Positions 48,160 to 61,154 of a stretch of DNA of 64,000 bases are shown in pieces (positions within the stretch are counted from its first letter, which is position 1; every line of letters starts with the position of its first letter). The stretch is from Hermatobates lingyangjiaoensis. Lineage: Eukaryota > Arthropoda > Insecta > Hemiptera > Hermatobatidae. The notes under the pieces are model-generated. The model searched no databases, was not told the DNA's origin, and worked only from the letters and a program-made list of their open reading frames with translations. The translations under genes were made by a program, and so were the position numbers. Where the stretch lies: the NCBI GenBank assembly GCA_026182355.1, contig JAPFBL010000119.1:1498001-1562000 (forward strand), read 5' to 3'.

Positions 48160-48420
48160 GGAGCCAGGGTAGCCCTAGAGGCAAACGGCTCGCCTCTGGA
48201 CTGGTAGATCCGGGGTTCAATACCCACTCCGACAGCAAATTCATTTATGTTGAAGATGAAAAAATGTTAGAACGCCATCTCTTGGAGAGGTCTTTAAGCC
48301 GTCGGTCATAACCCTGTGAGATTTAGGTACTCGTTAAAGATCCCTATTCTAGGTACACTTGAGTTAAGGAAAAGTTAAGGAAAAATTCCCAATGTAGAAA
48401 GTTCATTGTATTTCAAAACC
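48160..48420 (+). mobile_element. tRNA-derived SINE
   Basis: The head is gggagccagggtagccctag, the B box ccggggttcaatacccactc, and the core ggagaggtctttaagccgtc and ggtactcgttaaagatccct. The tail is shortened, ending after atgtagaaagttcattgtat. Confidence 0.8.
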
Positions 48421-50130
48421 CTCAGGCTTGCAATGACGAATATTTTAATCATTTAAAATATAACGAAAAAAAAATGAAAATTTCATTTTTGTTATCTTGT
48501 TTTCTACTAGTCTTTCTAAACAACTGTCAGGAGGGGAGGTTTGTGTCAGCACTACATAATGTTTAATATGTATTACAAAAAAATACTTTTTGATAAAAGC
48601 AATCTACGAGAGTACGTTAAGTCAGTTAACGTCCACTCTTGAAGGTACTATCATTGGTAACCTGATGACCAATATTATGCCTTAAGTATTCGGTAAGGTT
48701 TGATGTCATTCTTCACAGCACATTACAGCATGAACTGGACAAGTTATAAATATATTGCATCCCATGAAGTGTGACCGACCACACTGTGTGAATTTCAAAG
48801 AACTCAGGAAAGCTGCGCCGTAGATTAATACTAATTTAGAATGTATCTTATCAAAATCTATCTAAAGGAACTTATTATACTTAACTTTTTTTTATAAGTG
48901 ATGTGCTTAGCTAAGTAATTATATATCATAAATGTCTAACATTTTGAACCCATTATTGCAAATAAACGACAGAAAAACATCAGCGTACCATTCCTGATAG
49001 TACTTCTCCTTGGCTGGCACATTACATAGTTGTTAACCGTATTGTACTAATATAGTAGCAAAACAGTAGAATAAACGTACATAATATCGACTATGCTTAG
49101 AAGTTTAAACTATAACTACATTTTACATTTAATATAGGTTTACAGTTATGATATAAGAAATATATTTTGAACCAATACATTTAAATGATGATTTTTGGCA
49201 TCATAGTATATATATTCGCTTTTATTTGTTGGATCTATGAAGTATTGTGATGACAAAGGATGTACAGTTTGAGAGTTTGCGGATTTACATATTTCCAGAT
49301 CCACTGAAGCAAATTTATGATATTTTTATACCATGAATTGTTTGGCATCCATCTGTAATAATTAAGTCCTACTGTTTGACGAGCATATAATTTTCGATTA
49401 TTGGTTTATGTTAATAAGAGAAAGGGTCTTTGTGGTCTTGATGACAAAACCGGTACTTTGTGTGAGACTATAAAACTTAAATTTTAGATTAAATACTGTT
49501 GGCACATTAATTATTATATGGTAAAAATGTCGTAAATATTGAATATTAGAAAAGAAAATATTAAAAGAAAAGATTATTATCTTTATCTATAGTTTCAACA
49601 GAATGAATGGTAAACAAACCTCAGAATACATGAAATATACAGTTCTATAACTGTATATGGATTTTATGCATTTTCAATAGTAACTCTTTTTATAGAAAAA
49701 TTGATTAAAAATACAACTATGTGAATGGTTCATTTTATTAATAGTGACTCTCGATAGGCAATTATCACAACACTCTTTCTTTGAGGTAATTCTTTGAGAG
49801 AAGTCTATACTCATTAGTAACCATGGGATGAAATGTTTCATTAATTTACTTCTCTTAAAGCATAAGAATGAAATTATAAGTCCATATTTTCACAGATTAT
49901 GTTTTAGATGTCTTATCAGTATAATGTTAAAATTTGGTAAAAATGGTAAAATGCTTGCTTATTATATAGCTGAGTTTAAGCCAATCGTAAATTTTTTTAT
50001 CAAGAGCAGTGATTCAACAATGAAATGAAGCAGGAAACATTAGCATCAAATTAAATTGTATGATTAACAAATTAAATTGCTGTCAACAAATTATACAAGA
50101 AACCACAACCAACAAACTGATAGTTAACTA
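48421..50130. other. Stretch, nothing identified
   Basis: AT-rich intronic or intergenic sequence without recognised features. Confidence 0.5.
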
Positions 50131-50134
50131 CGAG

Positions 50135-50425
50135 TAGTATGAGTTTTCACTTCTGGATGCATAGATCACGGGTTTGATTATCACTGTGGCATCTATTTCC
50201 TCAGAAAAATTTGGGCACGTAGTCTTCGTAGAGGACGTGAAGCCGTCGGCTTCAAGCCTGTACTGTATCAGGCTCTCATTCAAGAACCCTGCTCTAAACT
50301 GCTAAATACACCTAAGTTAGACAAAATTTATTACTCCCAATGTAGAATGTTTCTTGTGGAGTATCACAAAAGGCCAATGTTCTGTCTATGTGTGTCCTCA
50401 TGTTGGGCAACCTAAACTAGATTCG
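50135..50425 (+). mobile_element. tRNA-derived SINE
   Basis: The B box region cacgggtttgattatcactg is followed by core blocks (tagaggacgtgaagccgtcg and ttcaagcctgtactgtatca). Tail variant A includes gtatcacaaaaggccaatgt, tatgtgtgtcctcatgttgg and acctaaac. The A box is eroded. Confidence 0.75.
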
Positions 50426-51220
50426 CACACACCAATTAAAAGATATTAATCTAATTGCTAAATGAAATGAGAGGAATTACTAGTGGCATATGATTGACCA
50501 TCAACGGTTAAAACGGAGTTTAGGTAGTTAATTTGTTTTTCTTGTGATTTAAAAAAGATAATATACAATTACAAATTAAAATCACATGATACTCGTAAAT
50601 ACAGAATTATTTCATTTTAATGTTAACTTGTTTGATAATAAATTATATCTCACCTTTTGCAAATAGTTGACTCATTGTTTGTTATCACATCTCAAAATAT
50701 GAATTGTTTTAATTGATAATTTATTATTATTATCATTTTAAAAATGTTTATTCTTAACAAAGTACTTATTTTGGACACTAATATTCGGTGTTACAGTGTT
50801 TAGTGTTATTGTTACAGTTACGGAACACAAATCCGATTAGGGGTTACTAGTAGACTTTATATATGTCTTAACAATAATCAATTTCCGTAGAATTTTTATT
50901 GTAAATTAATCAAATAAAGAAAACATTAAATTAATTATGTCAATAATTGATCAATAAATAAGCTATGCAAATAATTAAAAGAGCTAAAAAGGCACTTTTT
51001 TAATATAAAGCAATGTTCTTTTTTAATTGTTGAAATATTACTGAAAAACTGTAGAGCACATTTTCATATGTCGGAGAAGTTAAATAGATAAACAAAAAAT
51101 GGTGCAACTTTTAGAATGATTACGAAATTTTAGACACATACACAACATGTTTAGAATGGGCCACAAAAGTTTAAATTTGCAAATATCTCGAAAAAATATT
51201 CTATTTGTGATCCCTGACGT
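50426..51220. other. Stretch, nothing identified
   Basis: AT-rich without recognised features. Confidence 0.5.
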
Positions 51221-51239
51221 TTATTTACAATAAAGTAAA

Positions 51240-51345
51240 ACTGACATTGGTTGAGAAGAGTGAGAAAGATGCGAAGGCTGCGCCCGCCCTGTAGTGAGGA
51301 GCAGCTCTGAAGGCCGCCCAGCGACAAGTGTGTCACGAGAGAGTA
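51240..51345. other. Short GC-rich island
   Basis: About 100 GC-rich bases (gcgcccgccctgtagtgagg region) in AT-rich DNA. A 61-codon minus frame and short plus frames are open but match no family I recognise. It does not splice plausibly into the lipase. Confidence 0.35.
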
Positions 51346-51745
51346 AAAGTACCCTCAACATTCTTTTTTCACTTACTTTTATCAAACCATTTCTCAATAC
51401 ATCCTATCTAACAAACGAATGGCTTTAAAGCACTACTTTGTTACGTAATCCAACTCCTGTTACAGAACAATAAAGTTTTATTTTCAGCTATTTAATAGAT
51501 ACAGATATATATTTCAGTTTAATATTTATTATTTATTCGAATGGACATTTTGTCCACAAATTAACATACTTTTCCCTTCGATTACAATAGATTTTAAGAT
51601 GTATTTTTTTCACTTCACTGTAAGTACTGCTTCATAGGAAAATGATATCATCGTGGTGACGCCGTAACAGGTTTTCCTTTGTGTACACCCAAACTGTTTA
51701 AAATCTACAAGATGTACGCACCATTTACAAAAAAAGTACTTTTAA
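51346..51745. other. Stretch, nothing identified
   Basis: AT-rich without recognised features. Confidence 0.5.
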
Positions 51746-51749
51746 CAGA

Positions 51750-52060
51750 GTTTTATATATATATATATATATATTTTGGTATATTATTGAATCGAGATTC
51801 GGTCAATCTCTAGGTTGAAAATCAAACTCTCGTTGCCAAAGTTTTGGTTTTATTCAAAATTTTCCTTATAATCCTACAAACTATTTTAGAGATAAATAAA
51901 ATAATATAACTTACAGAAGCAAAAATTTTTTTAATAAAAAAATTCCTTTGTGTGAAGAGTGTTTGAGGTAATTTGTAATGTTATCTGATTAGTCTAGTTG
52001 AATCTTTTGACTAGTAAACATTGTTAGTTCATTTTAATAAAGCAAATTTAATTTTGTTAT
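51750..52060 (-). mobile_element. PLE-like end beside (TA)n
   Basis: A TA tract at 51754-51773 is followed by tatattattgaatcgagat, tcggtcaatctctaggttg and ccaaagttttggttttattc. This is a single arm of the family found at 14110-14450 and 41005-41330, in reverse orientation. Later sequence (atgttatctgattagtctag at about 51980) matches the interior at about 41140, so roughly 250 bases of the element are present. Confidence 0.55.
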
Positions 52061-52965
52061 TTAAAAAATTCTTGCTTAAGTAAGTAATATTATTTTATTT
52101 ATCTCTGAAATGCATCCACTTGTAATATCCCACTCGCAGTAATAATCCATTCTCACATTGTTTATTTGTTGGATGTTTATATATGATTTCTTATAATCCT
52201 TAGTTTTTAGGCCTATGAAAGTATTTAAAGGTTCAAGAATTATTTTAGTTTTTTCAATATTTGTTAAAAAGTAAAAAAGTAAGATATTTACTAAGATATT
52301 TGCATGGTGAGCATAACAAATTAATTAGTCATTTTTAACAAAATTATTAGTTGGGATATATTTTTACAAAAATTACAGCTTGCTCAAAATATCCTATATT
52401 TTGCAAGGTCGAACCGGATTTACGAATAAAAAAATGAAATATTCGTTTTGGAAACTGTTTCCTTGATGAAAGAGAAAATGAAGTTTGCTCAATACTGGAT
52501 ATTATTGCCAAGGCTGATAAGAGATGCAATTGCAGTGTGCAGAAGTACGCTATAATTACAACAGAGTAAACGGAGGTGACCTACTATGTGAAGTACATGT
52601 CATTGTGATCTACAGGACCTACATCAAGACTAACTGTGATTTATGTTCAGAATATTGCCACAAATGTGACATTATAATAAGAAGGGTGAGATAAACAATT
52701 AACAAATAAAAGAAAAAACTCGAGTGGCCTACACTCAACGTTACTGTAAGTAAAGATAATATCAAATTTCTTGACAACTTGACGAATTAAGTTAAGATTG
52801 GCTCCGTTTTGTAACATAGAACAAAAGAGTCTATTCGTCGCACGCCAATGTTGTCTAAAGTTAATATGAATCATAAACACAAGGAAATCAACGTTTAATA
52901 TTAAGTTTTGATTGAGTGTGCAACATATTCACTGATTAGAGCATTTTGTTAAATAAGTCCATCCA
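52061..52965. other. Stretch, nothing identified
   Basis: AT-rich without recognised exons or elements. Confidence 0.5.
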
Positions 52966-52969
52966 TTTG

Positions 52970-53925
52970 TTTTATTTTAATATGCTTATAGTGTAGAAGT
53001 TATATCAAACTCAATGATAATTTTATTTCTATCAATGTGGCTGTATCTATTTTATCAGTTATTACAAACTTGGAATCACCACAAATGTGAAATCAACAAC
53101 AGAACTAATATGGTGTTGGTGCCGATTTACAGGTAAGAATTTTATTCTTCTTACAAATTAAATCATTAAATCATTCTAAATTTTTTCAATAAACCTCTAA
53201 AAAAAATTTTTTTTTCAGTCAATACACTGAAAAAATTTCTAAGTCAATGTAGACAATGCACATGTAAACAAACCCGACAAGTAAAGCAGATGATCCATTA
53301 GTCCAGGATGAATAATCATTTTTTACAGCTTTATTACTGTGTGTGGTAATTTTTTTACAGCTTTATTACTGTGTGTGGTAATTGAAATTTCATAAATTAT
53401 TTTTATAAATTACCAACGTATTGTTACATTTTTTGACAAAACTTCATTGTTTTTTAATGAGCCGTTCAACTTCAAAAATTTTTTTCTGAATACGTAAAAT
53501 TAACGATAACGGCCCTGTGGTTAATGTAATTTTGAAAAACATTAGTTCATCATATCCCTCTCATAATGGTCTATTTTTAAGTATAATTTCATTTTGATCT
53601 GTCTGATAGAATAGCTTGTATCCCCTCACAAGTTTTCAGATTGAATTATAACCGAACATTTATACATTTTATTAAAAAAATATTTTAAATCGTTTTAAAA
53701 CAAATGAGTATTTCTTCAATTACTGCTTTTATCGTTTTAAAAACTCATTTTAATAATTATAATAATATATGAGATTTCACTTTTGTGGTGATTCCAAGTT
53801 TGTAATAACTGATAAAATAGATACAGCCACATTGATAGAAATAAAATTAATTAATATCATTGAGTTTGATATTACTTCTACACTATAAGCATGTTAAAAT
53901 AAAATCATAACTTAATTGATTGTCA
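52970..53925. mobile_element. Non-autonomous DNA transposon with about 125-bp TIRs
   Basis: Left arm about 52972-53097 and right arm about 53785-53912 are inverted repeats starting tttattttaatatgcttata. They share gtggctgtatctattttatc and cagttattacaaacttggaa, then tcaccacaaa. The interior (about 690 bases) has no transposase frame; it contains a doubled gctttattactgtgtgtggt (53327 and 53359) and a stretch shared with 43585-43625. Long TIRs without coding are typical of MITE-like elements. No target-site duplication was identified with certainty. Confidence 0.7.
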
Positions 53926-55500
53926 TCAAGTTATGTTTTACTTATAGTAAAGTTGAGTTCAGGCCACTCCATTATTTTTGAGATATTGCAAAAAAATTGC
54001 TTTAAATTATTTGGGAAAAAGAATCTGTTAGTTTGAACGGAAATACATTCGTCCTTCAGCGAACACTTTTACTTTCACTCATATGTTAGATTAGTGTTAT
54101 TAACTGAAAATGACATAATTTTTAATAAGTCTCTAAAGAAACTACCTTCGTTTGACTTAACTAAACCAAAATATTAGAGTTATATGAACTTAATATGAAA
54201 TAGCATCTAACAGAAATAATTTTGATAAGTTAATATTACATTATAGGAATATTAAAAATATTTATTTCTTTTTTGTTAGGGAAATAGTAAATCTAGTTGG
54301 TGCCATCGATGGTTTTTTTCTAAAACCTTAAGCAAAAAAAGTACCATGCATATATCAGTTAAAAAAATCATTTTAATAGATTAAAATTTTTTTGAATCCA
54401 TATTCAATAAAGTCTTAATATTAGTCATCATTTCTTTAAATGTTTCCTTGAATCTACACAAACTTCATTAAAGATCGATATTGCTTCTTTCATTAGGCTT
54501 TATTTTTAAAATATTACCTGCTAAGTGCTCTATTGCTATTAAGAAATTAGTAAGACGCTGAGTGGTGAACTATTATAAGATTGATAGATAGCTGATATGT
54601 TTAAAGCAGGACCACGATAAGTGGATCACACGTCAGAAGCTCTCTAACGATCGCCTTCTGAGCCAGGTCACATTCCTGTATTTAAAATGTAAAAACAAGG
54701 AATGCTTGAATACTTAGTGGATATTAAATTGAGAAAAACAATTGCGGTCTATATTTGAATAAATTTCAATGACGAATATAGTTACTACAGTAAAACAATA
54801 CTTTTTTTAAAAATGTAATCATCATATACTAATTCTCTTGTAAAATCTCTTGTAAAAAGGGGTCGGGGAGGCGCTTTAAATGTCTCCGTTGTTTAAATTA
54901 TATTTAGTTCTATCTAGACCTTAGTTTGAATGACTTTGAAATACTCATATTAAATCTGAAATACTTTACACTTTGGTGGAGAGAGTGTGATGGAAATTCC
55001 TACATATGCAAAATCAGGACACATTTATAAATACTACTAATCTAATTCCTTCCATGTTTTCCGGAGAGGGCAGAACTGGTGTAACAGTAATTCTCTGCAA
55101 ATGATTCGCAGAGATAATTACTCTAGGCGATGAGTCATAATCCACTAAAAGGTGCCTTTTCTAACCCCGTCTGTTTTCTCTCAAACGTCCAACAGTATAA
55201 TTTATGTTTTATTAAGATTTTCAGCTTTATGATTCTCTTAAATTTGTTAAAAGTAAGAGGGTCATTAATATTTCACCTGTTATGACGCTAGTTAATTAGT
55301 TTTTCATGTGTGCCTGTCGTTTAATTTTGAAATATCTTTGAGTGTCCTGGAATTAACTGTAATACTATGTTAAAAATAAACTGAAGTGGCTTATCGATAA
55401 TTTGTTTAAATTTATATATATCCACACTCGACTCATTCCATGATTTTTAAGGGGTTAGAAATAGCCTAAAAAGTGCGTGCTGCCTTTAGCATTGAAGATT
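53926..55500. other. Stretch, nothing identified
   Basis: AT-rich without recognised features apart from a short hairpin near 55095-55120 (ctctgcaaatgattcgcagag). Confidence 0.5.
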
Positions 55501-55567
55501 CGAAATTCAAATTTTGGCTATGACGATAGATTTCACATGGGGTATGAAAAATTTTGTGTTCACCATT

Positions 55568-56960
55568 AGTAATGTATACTGTTCTACCGACCACCAGAGT
55601 AAAGTAGTCTGTTCTACCGCCCACGAGAGTAAAGAAGTCTGTTCTACAGACCACCAGAGTAAAGTAGTCTGTTCTACCGCCCACGAGAGTAAAGAAGTCT
55701 GTTCTTCGACTACCAGAGTAAGGTAGTCTGTTCTACCACCCACGAGAGTAATGTATACTGTTCTACAGACCACCAGAGTAAAGTAGTCTGTTCTACCGCC
55801 CACGAGAGTAAAGAAGTCTGTTCTATCGACTACCAGAGTAAGGTAGTCTGTTCTACCACCCACGAGAGTAATGTATACTGTTCTACAGACCACCAGAGTA
55901 AAGTAGTCTGTTCTATCGACTACCAGAGTAAGGTAGTCTGTTCTACCACCGACGAGAGTCATGTATACTGTTCTACAGACCACCAGAGTAAAGTAGTCTG
56001 TTCTACCGCCCACGAGAGTAAAGAAGTCTGTTCTATCGACCACCAGAGTAAGGTAGTCTGTTCTACCGCCCACGAGAGTAATGTATACTGTTCTACAGAC
56101 CACCAGAGTAAAGTAGTCTGTTCTACCGCCCACGAGAGTAAAGAAGTCTGTTCTATCGACTACCAGAGTAAGGTAGTCTGTTCTACCGCCCACGAGAGTA
56201 AAGAAGTCTGTTCTATCGATTACCAGAGTAAGGTAGTCTGTTCTATCGACTACCAGAGTAAGGTAGTCTGTTCTACCGCCCACGAGAGTAAAGAAGTCTG
56301 TTCTATCGACTACCAGAGTAAGGTAGTCTGTTCTATCGACTACCAGAGTAAGGTAGTCTGTTCTACCACCCACGAGAGTAGTGTATACTGTTCTACAGAC
56401 CACCAGAGTAAAGTAGTCTGTTCTACCGCCCACGAGAGTAAAGAAGTCTGTTCTATCGACTACCAGAGTAAAGTAGTCTGTTCTACCGCCCACGAGAGTA
56501 ATGTATACTGTTCTACAGACCACCAGAGTAAAGTAGTCTGTTATACCGCCCACGAAAGTAAAGAAGTCTGTTCTATCGGCTACCAGAGTAAGGTAGTCTG
56601 TTCTACCACCCACGAGAGTAATGTATACTGTTCTACAGACCACCAGAGTAAAGTAGTCTGTTCTATCGACTACCAGAGTAAAGAAGTCTGTTCTATCGAC
56701 TACCAGAGTAAAGTAGTCTGTTCTACCGCCCACGAGAGTAATGTATACTGTTCTACAGACCACCAGAGTAAAGTAGTCTGTTCTACCGCCCACGAAAGTA
56801 AAGAAGTCTGTTCTATCGGCTACCAGAGTAAGGTAGTCTGTTCTACCACCCACGAGAGTAATGTATACTGTTCTACAGACCACCAGAGTAAAGTATACTG
56901 TTCTACCAACCATAAGAGTAAATTTAAAGTAGACTGGACCGTCAAAGTAAAGTAGTCTGT
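55568..56960 (-). repeat. 1.4-kb minisatellite, 30-bp unit with 120-bp higher-order period
   Basis: About 46 tandem copies of a 30-bp monomer around tctgttctaccgcccacgag plus agtaaagaa. At least three monomer types (accgcccacgag, atcgactaccag, acagaccaccag) follow one another in a recurring four-monomer, 120-bp order with local shuffles. The minus strand stays open for about 500 codons because 30 is a multiple of 3, reading decapeptides such as RTDYFTLVVC, RTVYITLVGG and RTDFFTLVVD. Edge units are degenerate. There is no recognised domain, no signal peptide and no splice context, so I call it a satellite rather than a gene. Confidence 0.9.
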
Positions 56961-57004
56961 TCAATGGAACGAATTCTTTTAACAAAATCTTCTCGAGCAT
57001 GTAA

Positions 57005-57095
57005 AACATAGGACTGCCAATTTACAATCAACCCAATATTGAGCATTGTCCATAACTAAAATGGGTGTCAAATAACAAAAGAGTCATGCGTGAAG
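57005..57095 (+). mobile_element. SINE tail fragment (variant B)
   Basis: It starts aacataggactgccaattta, then caatcaaccc, and includes actaaaatgggtgtcaaata, acaaaagagtcatgcg. This matches the tails of copies at 39616-39905 and 16438-16720. The head and core are absent; the minisatellite lies directly to the left. Confidence 0.65.
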
Positions 57096-57099
57096 GTGA

Positions 57100-58940
57100 A
57101 AATCTAGAAATTTGGGGGTTGGAGACAAAACTCATTTATTTTGTAAGTTCATAATTTTTTTTTTTCAATAAATGAAATAAGCCCAAATCAAGAATCAATT
57201 AGTTTACTTTTCGATTCAAACTAAATAAAGTCAATGATATCATCTTTTGATGAACAATTAGAAAAGTTATGAATAAACAAGAATGTTTATACTATCTTCT
57301 TTACTTCCTTCTTTGTATCAATTAACAAATCTACAACGACCTTCAACATTTCTGTTTGTCGGTAGATGTGTTACGAAAACCATTTCACAAGAATGTTTCT
57401 GTGGATAATCTGAAAAAGGTTGTTTCATCATTCCGTTTCCTTGCAGTGGAGATTCTTACTTTAGTCTGAGGATTTACAGGAAAGAGGGTCAGATGGTGTT
57501 AACAAACAGCGTGGAATGTGAAGATAGCACTGCGTAGTTTTGGATCATCTGGGGCGTAAAACATTTGCACATTATCACACAAGAAAAGTAAATTCTGGTT
57601 TCTTTCACAAAGTAACCATTATGAACCAATTATACGGGTTTTGAATAGGTATATATTCCATGTGCTCATTTACAAAATTTAGAAGCATCATTACTTAATG
57701 AGATGATTCTAAATTAATGATTGTTATAAGCAAAAATAATAGCAAAACAAACACAACGTGATCGTCTAATCTCAATAGACTATCCCTAATTTTCCTAATC
57801 CCAAATAGAATCCTAATACCAATCAGAAATAATTGAATACAAAACAAGTGAATTTACAAAGATGAGATACACATCTTTACGAGTATGCACAGAACGAGGT
57901 TTCCTCAATATTATTATTGAGGCTTTAATAATGACAAACTCAATGAATTTGCCAGTTAAGAATAAACTTACGTTCTTATTAATATAGTTAATATATATTA
58001 ACTATATATTGTTAATATAAACATATAATATAACAATATAAAATATATTGTTAATATAATATAATATAATTAACATCAGAAACTGTTTTTCTGAGTTGAA
58101 TTATTGGATTTAATATTGAGCCTGCAATGAAACGGATTTCTACATTTATAAAGAAATATTTCAACCACTGTGTCCTTGTACGACTATATGTCATCTTTCA
58201 TAACGCATAATTTACGATTGGTAAAAGGTAAAAATGTTATTTTTAGAATAAAAAACCACCTAACTGTGGTTTGTAATTCTTCCTAGTAATTGGATAAGGA
58301 ACAAAAATGTTATTTATCTTAAAAAGTAGATAATTCGATTGAAAATTATTTATCCATAATAAAATCTAGTTTTCAAAGTGAGTGAAAGAAAAAGTTTCCT
58401 CTAATTAACTTTGTATAAGTATAGCTCACTTGTACATCAAAATATAAAAAATAAACTTCTACATGCCTTCTGCAGCTCTTAAATATTATACGTATAATAA
58501 TCACAAGACAAAATTAACAAGATCATTTTTACTGCATAAAAGGAATTCTGCAAATCTACAAATCTTGGAAATCTTGTACATAAAAAAAAATCTGATAATT
58601 AATTTACAAGTCATTCAAATGTATGATAATTGATTTAATTTTAATTACTAATTTTTAAAATTTTATTGTTTTGTTTCATAATTGATTTAAATAGGAACAT
58701 TGAACTAGAAATTCTGTTCAACATAAATGAAGTTGAACAAACTAAATATACCAACAAAGTAGTTTTTAGGCAATACTACAACACAGAAAAACCACTTTCT
58801 TGCACTTTATTTGTTTTTGAACACTATTTTTTTGTTATGACATATTTTGGAAATAATGCTAGAACTCTTCGTAGTACTGTAGTAGTTATAAGTTGGTTCA
58901 GTACAACTTCTTATAATATATTACAATTTCAGTGCAACTT
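57100..58940. other. Stretch with one unassigned exon-like piece
   Basis: Mostly unrecognised. At 57435-57525, after ttccgtttccttgcag, a plus-strand frame reads GDSYFSLRIYRKEGQMVLTN then SVECEDSTA before a stop. It has acceptor-like sequence but no matching donor, and I do not recognise the family. A TA-rich stretch lies at 57985-58070. Confidence 0.35.
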
Positions 58941-58954
58941 CGTTTGATAGTGTC

Positions 58955-59365
58955 TCGTTTGAGGGTACATTTCCTTCAGAGTGCTCGTTTCATTGTACCT
59001 TCTCCTTAAAGTATCTTCGTTTCAGAGTACTTTCCCTTCAGAGAATCTTTGAGGGTACCTTCCCTTTACAGTGTTTTCACTTCAGGGTACCTTCCCTTCA
59101 GGACGTCTTCTCTTAAGGATACCTTCCCGTCAGAGTGTTCTCACTCTACGGTGCCTTCCTTTCAGAACGTCCGCTTTTCAGAGTACCTTACATTCAGAGT
59201 ACCTTCGTTTCAGGGTACCTTCCATTCAGAGTGTTTTTAGTTCAGGGTACCTTCAAGTTAGAGTAACTTCGTTTCAGAGTCCCTTTCCTTCAGTGTCTCC
59301 ACTTCAGATACCTTCCCCTTAAAGTGTCTTAGTTTCAGAGTACCTTCTCTTTAGAATACCTCTCT
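58955..59365 (+). repeat. Degenerate tandem repeat, about 19-20 bp
   Basis: Roughly twenty diverged copies of a unit close to ttcagagtaccttcccttca, with frequent gtgt or ggta alternation suggesting a double unit near 38-40 bp. Two overlapping frames (63 and 83 codons) of Phe/Ser/Pro/Thr-rich sequence are by-products. Confidence 0.8.
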
Positions 59366-61150
59366 GAAGCTAATTGTCCAGAATGGCTCAGTTTAGTGAC
59401 GTGTTTCAGAAGAGCTAGGTCGACCAGCCGACAAGTCAAGCGCAAACGTAGCGTGTATAACTGTCATTAGCTGAAGGGAGTAGTGAACACATATCCGCTA
59501 ATAGCACACTCTTTGACTCAAGACTGGCCATGATCTGTTCTGTCAATACGCCACTCGTCACAATTAGATAGATAATATAGATAGCTATTAGATAATACAC
59601 TGCATAGACAACAGAGTAATAATGTAATTCTCTCTTTACAGAAAGCGCAGTTGTGCTGAATTATTGTATGGTATCTTGAAAATTAAAAAAAAAAGTCGAT
59701 AAGGTTTCTTGGTCGCGTAAGTCACCTACTTTGCTGATCTCAGTAAGATGTCAGTCTGGTCAGACAGACTAGTTTAGAGTTAGCCTTAATGATGTTGGTC
59801 TATAACTTTCATTTTGTCTGAAGCTACGCTTTCTGGGATCTATTTTTCTAAAGACTTATAATAAACTATATATTTATAATTAGTGAAGATAAAACTATTT
59901 ATTCCTATAATATTTTGAATGATCAACTTATTTTTTTAAATATCTATTCAAATTTCAAATCTATTTCAAAGCACTTTTCAAGTTTTTTTAGAACTGAACA
60001 TATTTATATATTCTCTGTTTTAAAAAGACCTTAATCCCACTTGAAGTAATATTCTCTCTATAGACGCATGGTGACTCATAGTTATTTATGTTGGTTTCTA
60101 ATTCTGAAACGTTCCTGCATAGCCTTTCTTGTCACATTCTTGGTTTTCTACCGGAATTCATATTTCATATTCCCTGCCATCAGGTCAGAGCCAATTTGTA
60201 GATTAATATGTCCAGTTTAAAACACCTTTCTTCTGTTGGAAAGGATATAATAATTTTAACTTTCAGTTTATAATGTCAAGCATGAAAAGATTGACTCAGT
60301 CATCGAAACTGCATACTGGGTGTGTAAAATTTTCCAAAATCATAACAAAGTTCTTACATATTAGAATAAGTTTTCTTTTTAAGGGTTCACAGCTTGAGCA
60401 ACGCTTGTTTAAAATGTACACATAAAATTAATAACTTTAATTACTTTTTTAGGAAAATCCATAGGGAGTATGTTTCAATAATTATAAGATTTCAAAATCC
60501 TTTCACCATTTAGATTGTAATACCACCTTCAGCGACAGCGCTCTCTTTATATCTTTCTTAAATTGTTAATTCTGAGATGTTCAATATAAAGCATGTACTA
60601 AACAAATTATTAAAAAATGAAGAACAGGAAGCCGCTGATCACGATATTTATTTATAAATGTTGACACTCATAACAATTAGAGAAAATAATTTTTAATATC
60701 TTACTGATTGCTGCAGGAGTATGTTTTAATTGGTGTCCGAGACTTCCCTTCTTGTTATTCACCCGCTTGTAGGCAGTTTTTTTTTTTTTTCAATTAGAAT
60801 AGTGGTATTCTAGGCTTTTTTGTTTGCTTCTTTGTTCAAAGTTTTTAGTTTTAGATGCTATTTCTTCAGCAGATTACAACTCTTCCATGGGCTGAACATA
60901 TTTAAATATAAATTTCAGCTTCTTTGAAAACTTACAATTTTCATTTGCTAATCTCATCTAAGAAGTGTTTTAATCTCTTATTTCTATACTTTCTTCAGAT
61001 AGAGAATTGACTTTTTTTTTTTTAATTATTCTTAACACAATCTAATTCTGGCTGTTGCTAAATTTTCCTCAACTCATGGTCATAACTTTTCGGAAAAGTG
61101 ATAACCTCACCACTACTGTAGTATTTGCTCTTCCAGTCAGTCATATGAAC
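59366..61150. other. Stretch, nothing identified
   Basis: AT-rich with several poly(T) runs (for example 60778-60791). No gene or element is recognised. Confidence 0.5.
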
Positions 61151-61154
61151 TCAG

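Noticed and set aside
55568..56960. CRISPR-like array
   Set aside because: Monomers are directly adjacent with no unique spacers, and the genome is eukaryotic. It is a tandem satellite.
55507..57009. 500-codon minus-strand open frame of decapeptide repeats as a real protein
   Set aside because: The frame exists because the 30-bp satellite monomer is a multiple of three. It has degenerate edges, no domain and no splice or promoter context.
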